Below, one piece after another: positions 37,937 through 49,200 of a stretch of 64,000 nt of DNA (positions are counted from its first letter, which is position 1; each line of letters begins with the position of its first letter). Source of the DNA: Chitinophagaceae bacterium (lineage in GTDB: Bacteria; Bacteroidota; Bacteroidia; Chitinophagales; UBA10324). A model generated the notes under the pieces. The model was given only the letters and a program-made list of their open reading frames with translations. It was not told the DNA's origin and did not search any database. The DNA lies in the NCBI GenBank assembly GCA_016704325.1, contig JADJAG010000005.1, forward strand, positions 124,001 through 188,000, in the 5' to 3' direction. A program made the position numbers and the translations under genes.

Positions 37937-39205
37937 ATGATTGAAACATTGATGAGCTTGTTGTTTATTATCGGTTATGCCGTTATTTCATTTGAGCATC
38001 CTTTAAAGATCAATAAGACAGGTACAGCAGTCTTATTGGGTGTGGTGATATGGACGGTGTACATTCTGACTACCCAAACCGGTACAGCAGCTGTAACGGA
38101 TGAATTGAGCCATCACCTGGCATCTATTGCGGAGATTCTCTTTTTTCTGATGGGCGCCATGACGATTGTGGAACTGATTGATACGCACCAGGGATTCCGA
38201 ATCATCACCAGTGTCATCAAAACCAATTCAAAAGTAAGGTTACTATGGATCATTAGTATACTCACCTTTTTTCTGTCTGCTGTACTGGATAACCTCACGA
38301 CTTCCATCGTTATGGTTTCGCTTATCAGGAAATTGGTAGATGACAAAAAGGACAGGCTTATGATGGCCAGTATGATCATTATTGCAGCCAATTCCGGCGG
38401 CGCCTGGAGTCCGATTGGTGACGTGACCACTACCATGCTTTGGATTGGAAGCAGGGTGACAGCCGGTAATATTATCTCTGAATTATTTGTGCCCTCCCTG
38501 GTAAGTTTGTTAGTTCCTTTGATCTATCAGTCATTTTTCCTCAAAGGATCATTTCGTAATGCTGGCATGCATGAAAGGCAACAACCTCCTGTACCATTTT
38601 CAAACACTATTTTCTTTCTTGGTATCGGCGTATTAATTTCAGTGCCTTTCTTCAAAACCATCACACATCTTCCACCTTATATGGGTATCTTGTTTGGACT
38701 TGGCTTGTTATGGGTGATTACGGAGATTTTGCATGCAGGCAATGAAGAGCGAAAACATCTTCGCGTTACCAGTGTGCTGGCAAAGATTGATCTGTCCAGC
38801 ATCTTGTTTTTCCTGGGAATCCTGCTTGCTGTTGCCGGACTTGAATCGATAGGATTGCTGAATGCTACGGCAAGCTGGCTGGATACAACGGTTGGTAACA
38901 AAGATGTTATTGTAACGATTCTGGGCTTGCTCTCTGCGGTGATTGACAATGTACCCATGGTAGCAGCTACTATGGGCATGTATTCATTGCAGGATTTTCC
39001 AACAGATCATAAGTTGTGGGAGATGATTGCCTTTTGCGCCGGAACAGGTGGCAGCTTACTTATTATTGGTTCTGCCGCAGGCGTAGTGGTGATGGGCATG
39101 GAGAAAATTGACTTTATCTGGTACCTGAAAAAAATCAGTTTTACTGCTTTGCTGGGTTACCTTGCAGGTGTGGGTACTTATCTTCTGTTGTATCAATTAT
39201 TTTAG
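37937..39205 (+). CDS. nhaD: NhaD family Na+/H+ antiporter
   Basis: About 422 residues from the ATG reading MIETLMSLLFIIGYAVI. A TTG 21 bases upstream is in frame but adds only polar residues. Roughly eleven or twelve membrane helices are present. Two re-entrant-like elements with charged residues in the membrane are typical of NhaD: SAVLDNLTTSIVMVSLIRKL and the matching SAVIDNVPMVAATMGM, along with NSGGAWSPIGDVTTTMLW. It should export Na+ (or Li+) in exchange for protons across the inner membrane. A deacetylase-like gene starts 41 bases after its stop. Confidence 0.9.
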   Translation: MIETLMSLLFIIGYAVISFEHPLKINKTGTAVLLGVVIWTVYILTTQTGTAAVTDELSHHLASIAEILFFLMGAMTIVELIDTHQGFRIITSVIKTNSKVRLLWIISILTFFLSAVLDNLTTSIVMVSLIRKLVDDKKDRLMMASMIIIAANSGGAWSPIGDVTTTMLWIGSRVTAGNIISELFVPSLVSLLVPLIYQSFFLKGSFRNAGMHERQQPPVPFSNTIFFLGIGVLISVPFFKTITHLPPYMGILFGLGLLWVITEILHAGNEERKHLRVTSVLAKIDLSSILFFLGILLAVAGLESIGLLNATASWLDTTVGNKDVIVTILGLLSAVIDNVPMVAATMGMYSLQDFPTDHKLWEMIAFCAGTGGSLLIIGSAAGVVVMGMEKIDFIWYLKKISFTALLGYLAGVGTYLLLYQLF

Positions 39206-39246
39206 ACTTGTTCGGAAATGACAACCACCTATTACCGGACAGACAT

Positions 39247-40149
39247 ATGTTGAAAATAGCCTTTGCTCCTGAATATGTTTTGCCTTTGCCGGTAAATCAC
39301 CGCTTCCCCATCAGCAAGTATGAATTGATACCATTGCAACTCCTGCATGAAGGAACAGCGACAGCGGATAATTTTTTTGAGCCAAAGATCCTTGACCCTG
39401 AAATTGTTGCACTCACACATACGCGGGCGTACATTCAACGGTTGCAGAACCTGGAGATGACAGCATCGGAAATGAGGAAGATCGGATTTCCGCAAACACC
39501 TGAATTGATGAAACGTGAATTCATCATTGCAGGAGGTACCCTGGAATGCTGTGAGTTTGCCGGGCAGTTTGGCGTTGCATTAAATGTGGCCGGTGGCACC
39601 CATCATGCATTCGCGGACAAAGGAGAAGGATTCTGTTTGCTGAATGATTGTGCAATTGCTGCTAACTATTTATTGCACAAAAATAAAACGGAGAAGATAT
39701 TGATTGTCGATCTCGACGTGCACCAGGGACAAGGCACAGCCAAAATATTTGAACGGGAGCCTCGTGTATTCACCTTTAGCATGCATGGTAAAAACAATTA
39801 CCCGTTGCATAAAGAAAAATCAACACTGGATGTTGAATTACCAGATGGAATGATTGATGAAGATTATTTAGCATTGCTTTATAATCATTTACCGGCTATC
39901 ATTGATTCATTCCAACCTGATTTTGCATTTTACATCAGTGGTGTTGATATTATTGCCACCGATCGCTTCGGTAAACTGCATGTTTCGATGGAAGGATGCA
40001 AGCGGCGGGATGCCTTTGTTTTTGAAACGATGAAGAAGCACAATATTCCAGTAGTGGTATCGATGGGTGGTGGTTATTCACCGGATATCAGGGAAATATT
40101 GGAAGCGCATTGCAATACCTTCAGGATAGCAAAGGAGATTTATCTGTAG
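39247..40149 (+). CDS. histone deacetylase-like hydrolase
   Basis: About 300 residues of the arginase/deacetylase fold. The start chosen is ATG at 39247 (MLKIAFAPEYVLPLP), which fits family N-termini; an in-frame TTG lies 39 bases upstream. Visible active-site residues: the His119-His120 pair in GGTHHAF, zinc ligands Asp157 and His159 in DLDVHQG, the GVDIIATDRFGKL motif with the third zinc Asp, and the catalytic Tyr in GGGYS. Bacterial members deacetylate small amines or acetyl-lysines (AcuC type). The substrate is not clear. It is probably cotranscribed with nhaD. Confidence 0.88.
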   Translation: MLKIAFAPEYVLPLPVNHRFPISKYELIPLQLLHEGTATADNFFEPKILDPEIVALTHTRAYIQRLQNLEMTASEMRKIGFPQTPELMKREFIIAGGTLECCEFAGQFGVALNVAGGTHHAFADKGEGFCLLNDCAIAANYLLHKNKTEKILIVDLDVHQGQGTAKIFEREPRVFTFSMHGKNNYPLHKEKSTLDVELPDGMIDEDYLALLYNHLPAIIDSFQPDFAFYISGVDIIATDRFGKLHVSMEGCKRRDAFVFETMKKHNIPVVVSMGGGYSPDIREILEAHCNTFRIAKEIYL

Positions 40150-40181
40150 GCTGCAAGTACCGGTTAGTGACTTTAAACATT

Positions 40182-40544
40182 CTAAGTCGCATTTAACTTC
40201 TCCAACTTCTTCACCTTCTCAATAAACTCTTTGGCAAACTGCCTGATGTCGTCACTCAGTTCTTTGTTTTTGGTGGCGCGGAAAAAGGTATCACCCATTG
40301 TGTTCAGGGTCTGGTAGAAAAACAGGTTCATTTCAGGAACGGTCATGTCTTTCGTCCAGATGTCGATACTCATGCCGGTCTTTGCCTGGTGATCCCATAA
40401 GGCCAGCAGCATGGCATTGGATTGATGCCTGCCTGGTTCGGCATCAGTAGCTTCCCAGTTAATTTGTTCCGGAATATTGCTCTTGTCAAGCCCGATGGTA
40501 AGATGGATGGTGCTTACCCGGGCCGGTTTTTTCTCTTCACTCAT
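40182..40544 (-). CDS. gldC: gliding motility protein GldC
   Basis: A 120-residue soluble protein that matches GldC: STIHLTIGLDKSNIPEQINWEATD near the N-terminus, the LLALWDHQAKTGMSIDIWTKDMTV centre, and the FFYQTLNTMGDTFFRAT element. GldC is an accessory protein of gliding motility in Bacteroidota, linked to the T9SS. No signal peptide is seen, so it is cytosolic. It is convergent with the deacetylase gene. Confidence 0.9.
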   Translation of the reverse strand: MSEEKKPARVSTIHLTIGLDKSNIPEQINWEATDAEPGRHQSNAMLLALWDHQAKTGMSIDIWTKDMTVPEMNLFFYQTLNTMGDTFFRATKNKELSDDIRQFAKEFIEKVKKLEKLNAT

Positions 40545-41588
40545 GTGGTATTATCTTTTGGCAAAGGTGTTGAAATATTGGCAAATGGTTCTTTTGTCTA
40601 GTCAACAGGGTGTACGACAATTCATGCATCTTGTCAAGCAATGGTTGGTGGGTTAAATGGTTAAATTGCTAAATGGTTAAATTGTTGCGGCGAAGCCGAT
40701 TACTTGGCATTCTGTAATCACTACCCTGCTTTACTCACTTACTCAAATACTTAATACTCAAATTCAACACCCAATAATCTATATCCAGTTTGTCGTACAC
40801 CCTCCTCAGCAGGAAAGAAAAACGGCACACGGATGACACAGAATTGACTGACAACCACAGATTAGTAAAGTGTTCAATCAGAATACTCTTTACAAATGAT
40901 CTAATAAATCCGTATGAATCCGTATGATCAGTGTTATCCGTGTTCTATTTCTTAAATCTTCATCTACTGAGTAGTTACAAATTATTGAAGATTTTCCTAA
41001 CCTGATTTTTTTGATTACAACGGACACAGAATATTGGAAATGATAGATTTATAACCACTGTGAACACAAAGGTTGCTAAAATCGAACTTCATTTGTCCAA
41101 GACGAATATGCTTTGGATATAAAAAACTTTGTGTTCTCCGTGCAAAATTTCCATAACCACTATGGATGATTTTTTTGCCTCCTGTTTTCTGCTAAGCCCA
41201 AAAACCATTTAGGGAAATTCGTTAACAGAAAGTTAACCGGTCAGACATGGTTTATAAGGTATAAAAGGATTTTTGAGATACTGTCCAAAAACTTTCCACA
41301 CTCAAAATAGCTGATCTTCAAGGGTGATTTTCCGATTCCCGCATTATATCCACATTTCCGCCCACTAAATAGTGCAATTCACATTTACAGGTGCATAAAA
41401 TCGAGTCGTAATGTTTGATTAAAAAGGAATTCAATTTTAATCTTGTCTTAGCAAAGTACTGCCGGCCTGACTTGTTGCTGATTGCTGTTTCGTTCACTCC
41501 ACTCAATTTTTAATACCGTCATTTTAAAGAGATAACCGATTCTACCTGACCAATTTATCCCATTACAAAAAAAACTGCACACTAACTG
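40545..41588. repeat. 1.04-kb repeat-bearing non-coding stretch
   Basis: No credible gene. It holds a short octamer repeat with the GCGGCGAAGCCGAT phrase (40649-40700), the second copy of the 165-bp dispersed repeat (40816-40980), and a pair of inverted phrases, GAACACAAAG and CTTTGTGTTC (about 41060-41140). The last 200 bases before nrdB are AT-rich; I see no clear NrdR box. Confidence 0.7.
40816..40980. repeat. dispersed ~165-bp repeat, copy 2 (inverted)
   Basis: Nearly the reverse complement of 25221-25385, including the ends (GTGCCGTTTTT side and CTACTGAGTAGTTACA side). It lies between gldC and nrdB. A pair of copies in opposite orientation 15 kb apart could mediate inversion of everything between them. 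Confidence 0.85.
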
Positions 41589-42581
41589 ATGACTCAACAC
41601 ACTGATGAACCAATATTGAAAGAGAATAAAGATCGCTTTGTATTACTGCCGATCAAGTATCCTGATATCTGGGAAATGTATAAAAAACATGAAGCCAGTT
41701 TTTGGACAGCCGAAGAAATTGACCTCTACCAGGACCTTAAGGACTGGGATTCACTTACTAAGAATGAAAAGCATTTCATCACCCATGTGCTTGCGTTTTT
41801 CGCTGCAAGCGACGGTATTGTTAATGAGAACCTGGCCACCAATTTTATGGAAGAGGTGCAGATTCCGGAAGCACGTTGTTTCTACGGTTTTCAGATTATG
41901 ATGGAAAACATACATTCAGAAACCTATGCTTTATTAATTGATACGTATGTGAAGGATGTGAAAGAGAAAGACCGGTTGTTTCATGCCATAGATACTGTTG
42001 AGTGTGTTAAGAAGAAAGCAGAATGGGCACTGAAATGGATTTCAAATGGCACCTTCACCGAAAGGCTGGTTGCTTTTGCAGCGGTAGAAGGTATCTTTTT
42101 CAGCGGCAGTTTCTGTTCCATCTTTTGGTTGAAGAAACGCGGACTGATGCCGGGCCTTACTTTTTCCAATGAGTTGATTTCACGAGATGAAGGGTTGCAC
42201 TGCGAGTTTGCGACACTACTTTATAGTAAGATTCAGAATAAACTCTCCAAAGAGCAGGTGTATAAAATGATTGGTGATGCTGTAGAAATTGAAAAGGAGT
42301 TTATCGGTGATGCTTTACCGGTTGACCTCATTGGCATGAATGCAAAACTGATGAAACAGTATATCGAATTTGTTGCCGACCGCTGGATTGTTGCACTTGG
42401 TTATCCGAAGATGTACAATGCATCTAACCCATTTGATTTTATGGAGATGATTTCCTTACAAGGGAAAACCAACTTCTTTGAAAAACGGGTAGGTGACTAT
42501 CAGAAGAAAGGGGTGTTGGGCAATGAAAAGAAAATGGAAGTATCGGGTGATAGTGCCTTTTCACTGATCGAAGATTTTTAG
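41589..42581 (+). CDS. nrdB: class I ribonucleotide reductase beta subunit
   Basis: A 330-residue small subunit that holds the diiron/tyrosyl-radical cofactor. The motif ENIHSETY gives metal ligands Glu106 and His109 and the radical Tyr113. TAEEIDLYQDLKDW supplies the first Asp (Asp45), and EGLHCEFATLLY the later Glu/His pair. The sequence is of the eukaryote-like class I type common in Bacteroidota. With the alpha subunit just downstream (gap of about 110 bases), it reduces ribonucleotides to deoxyribonucleotides in the cytosol. The gene is intact, while nrdA is frameshifted. Confidence 0.95.
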   Translation: MTQHTDEPILKENKDRFVLLPIKYPDIWEMYKKHEASFWTAEEIDLYQDLKDWDSLTKNEKHFITHVLAFFAASDGIVNENLATNFMEEVQIPEARCFYGFQIMMENIHSETYALLIDTYVKDVKEKDRLFHAIDTVECVKKKAEWALKWISNGTFTERLVAFAAVEGIFFSGSFCSIFWLKKRGLMPGLTFSNELISRDEGLHCEFATLLYSKIQNKLSKEQVYKMIGDAVEIEKEFIGDALPVDLIGMNAKLMKQYIEFVADRWIVALGYPKMYNASNPFDFMEMISLQGKTNFFEKRVGDYQKKGVLGNEKKMEVSGDSAFSLIEDF

Positions 42582-42694
42582 CATACTGATTGACCTTAAT
42601 GGTAGATAAAACGCATCATCTGCAAAGTATAAAATAAATTACTTCGCTTTTTATGCAGAATTAAACCCATCATCACTATTTAACACCTCCTGTT

Positions 42695-45143
42695 ATGTTT
42701 GTAATCAAAAGAGATGGCAGAACAGAAACTGTAAAGTTCGACAAGATCACTGCCCGCATAGAGAAGTTATGCTATGGCCTCGACCAGGAACATGTGGAAC
42801 CTATCCTTGTTGCCAAAAGAGTGATTGAGGGAATCTACGATGGTGTTACCACCACGGAGTTGGATAACCTTGCAGCAGAGACTGCCGCTTCTATGACGGT
42901 GCGTCATCCGGATTATGCATCACTTGCCTCACGCATAGCCGTTTCCAACCTGCATAAGAATACCAAAGAAATCGTTTTCGGGCGCGATGTATGATTTGTA
43001 TCATTACGTGAATCCGAAAAATGGCAAGAAATCACCTTTGCTTGCAGATGATGTGTTTGAGATAATTGCAACTCATGCAGATGTGCTGGACTCGAGCATT
43101 ATTTACGATCGTGATTTTCAATTCGACTACTTTGGATTTAAAACACTGGAGAAGTCATATCTCTTAAAAGTAGATGGCCGCATTGCAGAGAGGCCGCAAC
43201 ATATGTTTATGCGCGTCGCTATCGGCATACATCGCAACGATATTGAAGCGGCAATAGAAACCTACAACCTCATGAGTGAACGTTGGTTCACGCATGCTAC
43301 GCCTACCTTGTTCAATGCAGGTACGCCGAAACCACAGATGTCATCTTGTTTTCTATTGACCATGAAGGAAGATAGTATCGAAGGCATTTACGACACGCTG
43401 CGTTCCTGTGCGCAGATTTCCCAATCGGCAGGCGGCATCGGATTGAGCATTCATAATATTCGTGCAACAGGATCTTACATTCGCGGCACCAATGGCACAT
43501 CGAATGGTATTATCCCCATGCTTAGGGTGTTTAATGATACTGCGCGCTATGTAGATCAGGGCGGTGGTAAAAGAAAGGGATCATTTGCTATTTACCTGGA
43601 ACCCTGGCATGCTGACATCTTTGAGTTTTTAGAATTGAAGAAGAATCACGGCAAAGAAGAAATGCGTGCACGTGATTTATTTTATGCACTCTGGATTCCC
43701 GACCTGTTTATGAAACGTGTGAAGGAAAATGGCATGTGGCCATTGTTTTGTCCGAATGAAGCGCCGGGATTAGCGGAAGTACATGGAACTGCTTTTGAAA
43801 CACTCTTCACGAAGTATGAAGAGGAAGGCCGCGCCCGTAAAACGGTTAAAGCGCAGGATTTGTGGTTTGCCATAGTACAATCGCAGATTGAAACCGGCAC
43901 ACCTTATATGTTGTATAAGGATGCCTGCAATGAAAAGTCGAATCAGAAGAACCTGGGTACGATCAAGAGTTCCAATCTGTGTACTGAGATTGTAGAATAT
44001 ACGGCGCCTGATGAAGTAGCGGTTTGTAACCTTGCTTCCATTGCACTTTCCCGTTTTATTAAGGATGGCGCATTTGATCACAATAAATTATTTGAGGTAA
44101 CGAAAGTGGTTACCCGTAATCTCAATAAGATTATTGATGGAAATTACTACCCGGTAGAGGCTGCACGCAAATCGAATATGCGGCACCGCCCGATTGGAAT
44201 CGGTGTGCAGGGACTTGCAGATGCATTCATTCAATTGCGGTTAGCGTTTGATTCTCCGGAAGCGCAGCAACTGAATAAGGAAATTTTTGAGACGATCTAT
44301 TATGCTGCTGTTACTGCGTCAAAAGATCTTGCAGCGGAACACGGTGCCTATGAAACGTATGAAGGTTCGCCGATGTCGAAAGGTATTATGCAGTTTGATA
44401 TGTGGAATGTAATTCCGGGCAATCGCTGGGATTGGGAATTTTTACGTGAGGAAGTGAAAAAGCATGGTGTAAGAAACTCGCTGTTACTCGCACCGATGCC
44501 TACTGCTTCTACTTCACAGATACTGGGTAACAATGAATGCTTTGAGCCTTATACTTCAAACATCTATACACGCCGGGTTTTGTCGGGCGAATTTATTGTG
44601 GTAAACAAACACCTTCTAAAAGATCTGGTGAAACTCGGAATCTGGAATAATGCTTTGAAAAATAAAGTGATTACTGCAAATGGATCAGTGCAAAACATTC
44701 CGGAAATACCACAATCGATTAAAGACATTTACAAAACAGTATGGGAGATTAAGCAGAAAGTAGTGATAGATATGGCAGCAGATCGTGGTGCATTTATCTG
44801 CCAGTCGCAGTCGTTGAACCTGTTTATGCAGGAGCCCAGTGTTTCAAAGATCACCTCCATGCATTTTTATGGATGGGAAAAAGGATTGAAAACAGGGATG
44901 TACTACCTGCGTACCAAGTCGGCTGCAGATGCAGTTAAATTCACGATAGAAAAAGAACATGTGGAAGTGGTACAGCCGGCTGTAGAGGAAGAGGCAACAG
45001 TATATGCCAGTGTTACTGCAACTGCTGAGGTAACCGTTGTATCCGCAGTACAGAATGATGTAGAAACAGAAATGGTCAATTATAAAGAAGGCGAGGCCTG
45101 TGTACTGGATGAAAACGGTAATTGCTTAATGTGTGGATCGTAA
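42695..45143 (+). CDS. nrdA: class I ribonucleotide reductase alpha subunit, frameshifted
   Basis: About 815 residues read across one indel. The N-terminal ATP-cone (VIKRDGRTETVKFDKITARI) regulates activity. The catalytic core holds SSCFLLTMKEDS, SNLCTEI with the active Cys and Glu, APMPTASTSQILGNNECFEPYTSN, and a C-terminal Cys pair (CLMCGS) that relays electrons. The frame breaks where ACCAAAGAAATCG (42962-42974) should read as TKKS: dropping the G at 42968 joins NLHKNTKKSFSGAMYDLYHY. An essential gene is unlikely to be dead, so a sequence error is the simplest reading. Confidence 0.92.
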
Positions 45144-45207
45144 TTAAGATCTCGACAAGTATCATTTTCGTATAGTAATGTGAGTTGTTTTTAGTTTTTT
45201 TTAGCAG

Positions 45208-45236
45208 CAGCGCAGCCGGAGGGTTGCGCTGTTTTT
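45208..45236 (+). terminator. intrinsic terminator after nrdA
   Basis: CAGCGCA (45208-45214), a 10-base loop, TGCGCTG (45225-45231), then TTTTTA. It lies 65 bases after the nrdA stop. Confidence 0.85.
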
Positions 45237-45356
45237 ATTTTATGGCAGGTTGCCGGTATTCTGCACCTGATATCAACTACTTCATCACAAAAATTTCGAA
45301 CAATAGCCTCCCTGCAATAGCTTTCGATTTTATTATCAAACAATTGCTGCAGTGCT

Positions 45357-46244
45357 ATGGATTTAATCATTAGTAAGCTGGCGAAGACCTATTATAATGG
45401 TGTTAAGGCGCTCGACAACATTAACCTGCAAACAGGAGCCGGTATGTTTGGGTTGCTGGGTCCGAATGGCGCCGGCAAATCAACGCTGATGCGCACCATT
45501 GCCACTTTACAGCAACCGGATTCGGGTACCATTATTTTTAACGGGATTAATGTTACTGAAGAACCGGCCAACCTTCGAAAAATACTGGGTTATCTGCCGC
45601 AGGAGTTTGGAGTCTATCCGCGCATGTCGGCTGAAGAACTGCTAATTTATTTTGCTACATTAAAAGGAATTGCATCTAAAGCAGATCGTTCCAGGATTGT
45701 TGCTGAAGTGCTGGAACTAACTAACCTGTATGATGTAAGGAAGAAAAGCGTGGAAGGTTATTCCGGCGGTATGAAGCAGCGTTTTGGAATCGCGCAATTA
45801 CTTCTCAATAATCCACGACTGATTATCGTAGATGAACCTACTGCAGGACTGGATCCGGCTGAGCGAAACCGGTTTCTGAATATTCTCAGGGAAATCGGCA
45901 ACAGCAGTACTGTTTTATTCTCTACGCACATTGTGGATGATGTGAAGGAATTGTGCAATGATATGGCTATCATGAATGGCGGCAGGTTGCTGAAACAGGC
46001 AGCACCTTCAAATGCCATTAAAGAGCTGGAGCATCAGATTTGGACAAAAGACATAGCCCGGGAGGAGTTAGCACAATTTGAAACAGCCTATATGGTGCTT
46101 TCTTCAAAATACAATGCAGACAATTCAATCAATATAAGGGTTTATGCGCAATGCGAAATACTGCAAGGTTTTCTAAAAGCAGCACCGCAACTGGATGATG
46201 TGTATTTCCATAGTTTAAAAAATGAGGAGGCTCGTTTAAATTAA
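45357..46244 (+). CDS. ABC transporter ATP-binding protein
   Basis: A 295-residue nucleotide-binding subunit. Walker A GPNGAGKST at 35-43, signature YSGGMKQRFGIAQ, Walker B RLIIVDEPTAGLDP, and the H-loop region FSTHIVDDVKELC. It powers export or remodelling by the permease encoded 7 bases downstream. A C-terminal domain of about 75 residues follows the ATPase core. The start ATG at 45357 fits the family (MDLIISKLAKTYYNG). Confidence 0.93.
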   Translation: MDLIISKLAKTYYNGVKALDNINLQTGAGMFGLLGPNGAGKSTLMRTIATLQQPDSGTIIFNGINVTEEPANLRKILGYLPQEFGVYPRMSAEELLIYFATLKGIASKADRSRIVAEVLELTNLYDVRKKSVEGYSGGMKQRFGIAQLLLNNPRLIIVDEPTAGLDPAERNRFLNILREIGNSSTVLFSTHIVDDVKELCNDMAIMNGGRLLKQAAPSNAIKELEHQIWTKDIAREELAQFETAYMVLSSKYNADNSINIRVYAQCEILQGFLKAAPQLDDVYFHSLKNEEARLN

Positions 46245-46251
46245 ATCATTC

Positions 46252-49200
46252 ATGTTCATTACGATCTATTGGTTCGAAATAAGGTATTGGCTGCGTAATC
46301 CTTCGGTTTACATCTATTCCATAATCTTATTGCTGATGGCAACGGTTATTATGGCCGCTTCCGGAGGCATCTTTGGTGAAGGATCTTCTTCCGGAAATAT
46401 TGCCAATACGCCAATGAGTCTGTATTCACTGACGGCCTTCTTTACGAAGTTTCTGTTGCTGTTGATTCCTTCAGTTATTGGAAATGCTGTTTACAGAGAT
46501 TATAAGCATGAGGTGCATCCGGTTTTGTATTCTTATCCGATAGGGAAGCGTGCTTATTTGTTTGGGAAGTTTCTGAGTGCATACACGGTGGTATGCCTGA
46601 TTGCTTCCATGGTTGGAATAGGATTGTTTATCGGCACACAGTTACCGGGAGTTGATAGCAAATTGATTCTGTCGTTTGATTTCAGTGTTTACCTCCACCT
46701 TTATTTTGTTTACCTGTTTCCGAACCTGCTTTTTTTTGGAGTAGTGGTGTTTACCATCGTCATTGTTTCCAGGAATAGTTATGCTGGTTTCATTTCCATT
46801 GTTGTCTTGCTCATTGCAAGGGAGATATTGACGCGCATCATCGGATCAACTGCGGACGGAAACTTCATGTATATGCTTGAGCCACTCGGTGAATCAGCCA
46901 CGGATTTTTATTTGCAGGGGCTCACTAACTCAGAACAGCAGCAAATGAGTCTTCCTTTTGGCAGGACCATACTGTTAAACCGGTTATGCTGGATAGCCAT
47001 CACACTCACGCTGTGGGGTATGATGGTCCGCAGTTTTTCATTCAGTCAGCATGGCATTATTTTTTGGAGCATGAGCAGGAAAAGCGAACGAAATACCAGG
47101 AACAACTTTGGTAGTCTTGCTAAGATAAAATTAGCTGAAGTCGCATTGCGCTTTGATTTTTTTCAACAACTAATAACTGCCTGGCGTCTGTCTGCATTTG
47201 ATTTTAAATACATCATCCAAAGCAGATCTTTTATGATTGTATTAGCGGTCGGAATTTTGTTTACACTGCTGTTGCTGTTGCAGATGAATCCGCAATACGA
47301 AACGCATATCAGGCCACTTACCTGGGTTATGCTGGCATTCCCTGTTTTCTTTTTTTCATTGTTTATCAATTTAATGACCTTTCTGTATGCAGGTGTTTTA
47401 GTGCACCGGTCAAAAATTGCAGGTATGCATCAGTTGGCAGATGCAACAGCAGTAAGCAATTGGGTGTTGACATTTTCAAAGTTTTTGGCATTGATAAAGA
47501 TGCAGGTCCTGCTGCTGGCGATTATTATGGTTGCCGGTATTGTTGTACAGGCATACAACAGTTACTATCGGTTTGAGATCGGCCATTACCTGTTTGATCT
47601 GTATGGAATTCACTTCGCAGGTTTCCTGATATGGGCATTTGCAGCATTGTTTATACAAACAATTTTTACCAATCCATTCCTTGGCTTGTTCATGCTGATA
47701 CTCTTTTCTTTTGGAATGAATGAATTGCCGCAACTTGGAATTGAGAAGGCTGTTTTCAGGTTTAATCAAAACCCTGAGCCGGATTTTTTTCTGAAGTATT
47801 CTGATCTCAGTGGATATGGATTTTCTTTAATTCCTTACTTCCTGTATAAAGCATATTGGTTGTTGTTAGGGATGGTACTTTTTTTTGGAAGTGTATTATT
47901 ATGGCAAAGAGGTTTGATGGAATCTTTTAGGGAACGATGGGATGTTTTTAAGTTTCGCTTCACCGGTTCAATTGCTTTTGCTATTGTTGTGCTGTCTGTT
48001 TTGTTTCTTTTGATGGGTTGGAAAATTTATTGTGAAGAGAGAAGAAGTGTCACCATGCTTTCTGACCGAGAAGAAAGGAAGATAACAGAGGAAGCGGATA
48101 TCAGGTATAAGCAATACATCTTGTTCACGCAACCAAGAATTGAAAAGGTGAAGGTTAATATGGATATTTTCCCGGCATCACTCAGTTTTTCGGCTTCAGG
48201 TATTTATTCAATAAGAAATAATTCCAACAAAAGTATTGACACGTTGCTGGTCAACTACGCTTTAAATGTGACTACCCAATACAAACTCAACCGGCCATTT
48301 CAGATTGTAAGCAGGGATACCGTTGCACATTTTGACATTTTACGTTTACCTGCCAGCTTATCACCCGGCGACAGTATGGAATTAATATTTGAAGTGTGTA
48401 ATATTCCAAATACACTTCTTCATAAGAATTCAATAGTAGAGAAGGATGGTACTTTTATCACATCTGCCATTTTTCCGGGATTAGGTTATCGTCCTGCACA
48501 TTCCAATTTTGATCCGGCTGATAGTGCAGCGCTTAATAATCACTACCGCTCGATAGATGCAGACCGGTTGGACTTTGAAGCGATAGTCAGTACGGCTGAT
48601 GACCAGCTGGCCATTACTACCGGTATTTTGAAAAGGGAATGGAAGCATCGTGGAAGAAATTATTTTCACTACAAATCAGAAGGAAAAGTCACCAATGATT
48701 TTTCTTTTAACTCAGGTTGTTATGAAATTGAAAGGGATAACTGGAGGGGCATTGACCTTGAAATTTATTATCACAAAAGCCATACGTACAATTTAAATCA
48801 CATGATGGCCGGCATGAAAGCATCACTGGCTTACAATGAGAAATATTTCAGTCCATACCAGCACAGTATATTGCGTATTGTTGAATATTCACGTACGAAA
48901 GGAGATTATGCGCAATCTTTTGCAGGTACCATGCCATTTTCTGAGGTTGGCTTTATCACAGATGTAATTGATTCAGGAAAAACAGGATTAAATCTTCCTT
49001 TCCTGGGTGCAGCACATGAAACAGCCCATCAATGGTGGGGAATGCAGGTTACGCCGGCAGATGTATTGGGAAGCAGGATGGTGACGGAAAGTATGGCGGA
49101 GTATGTTTCTCTTAAAGTGTTGGAACATAAGTATGGAAAAATCCGGGCACAGCAATTTCTGAAAAAAGCGCTGGAAATTTACCTGAGCAGAAGAATGACG

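Noticed and set aside
41318..41506. A 62-codon minus-strand frame upstream of nrdB
   Set aside because: Short, with no recognisable motif, and its composition does not support a gene.
42987..45143. A separate, shorter NrdA without an ATP-cone
   Set aside because: The preceding frame is a complete ATP-cone that joins perfectly (TKKSFSGAMYDLY) if one base is dropped.
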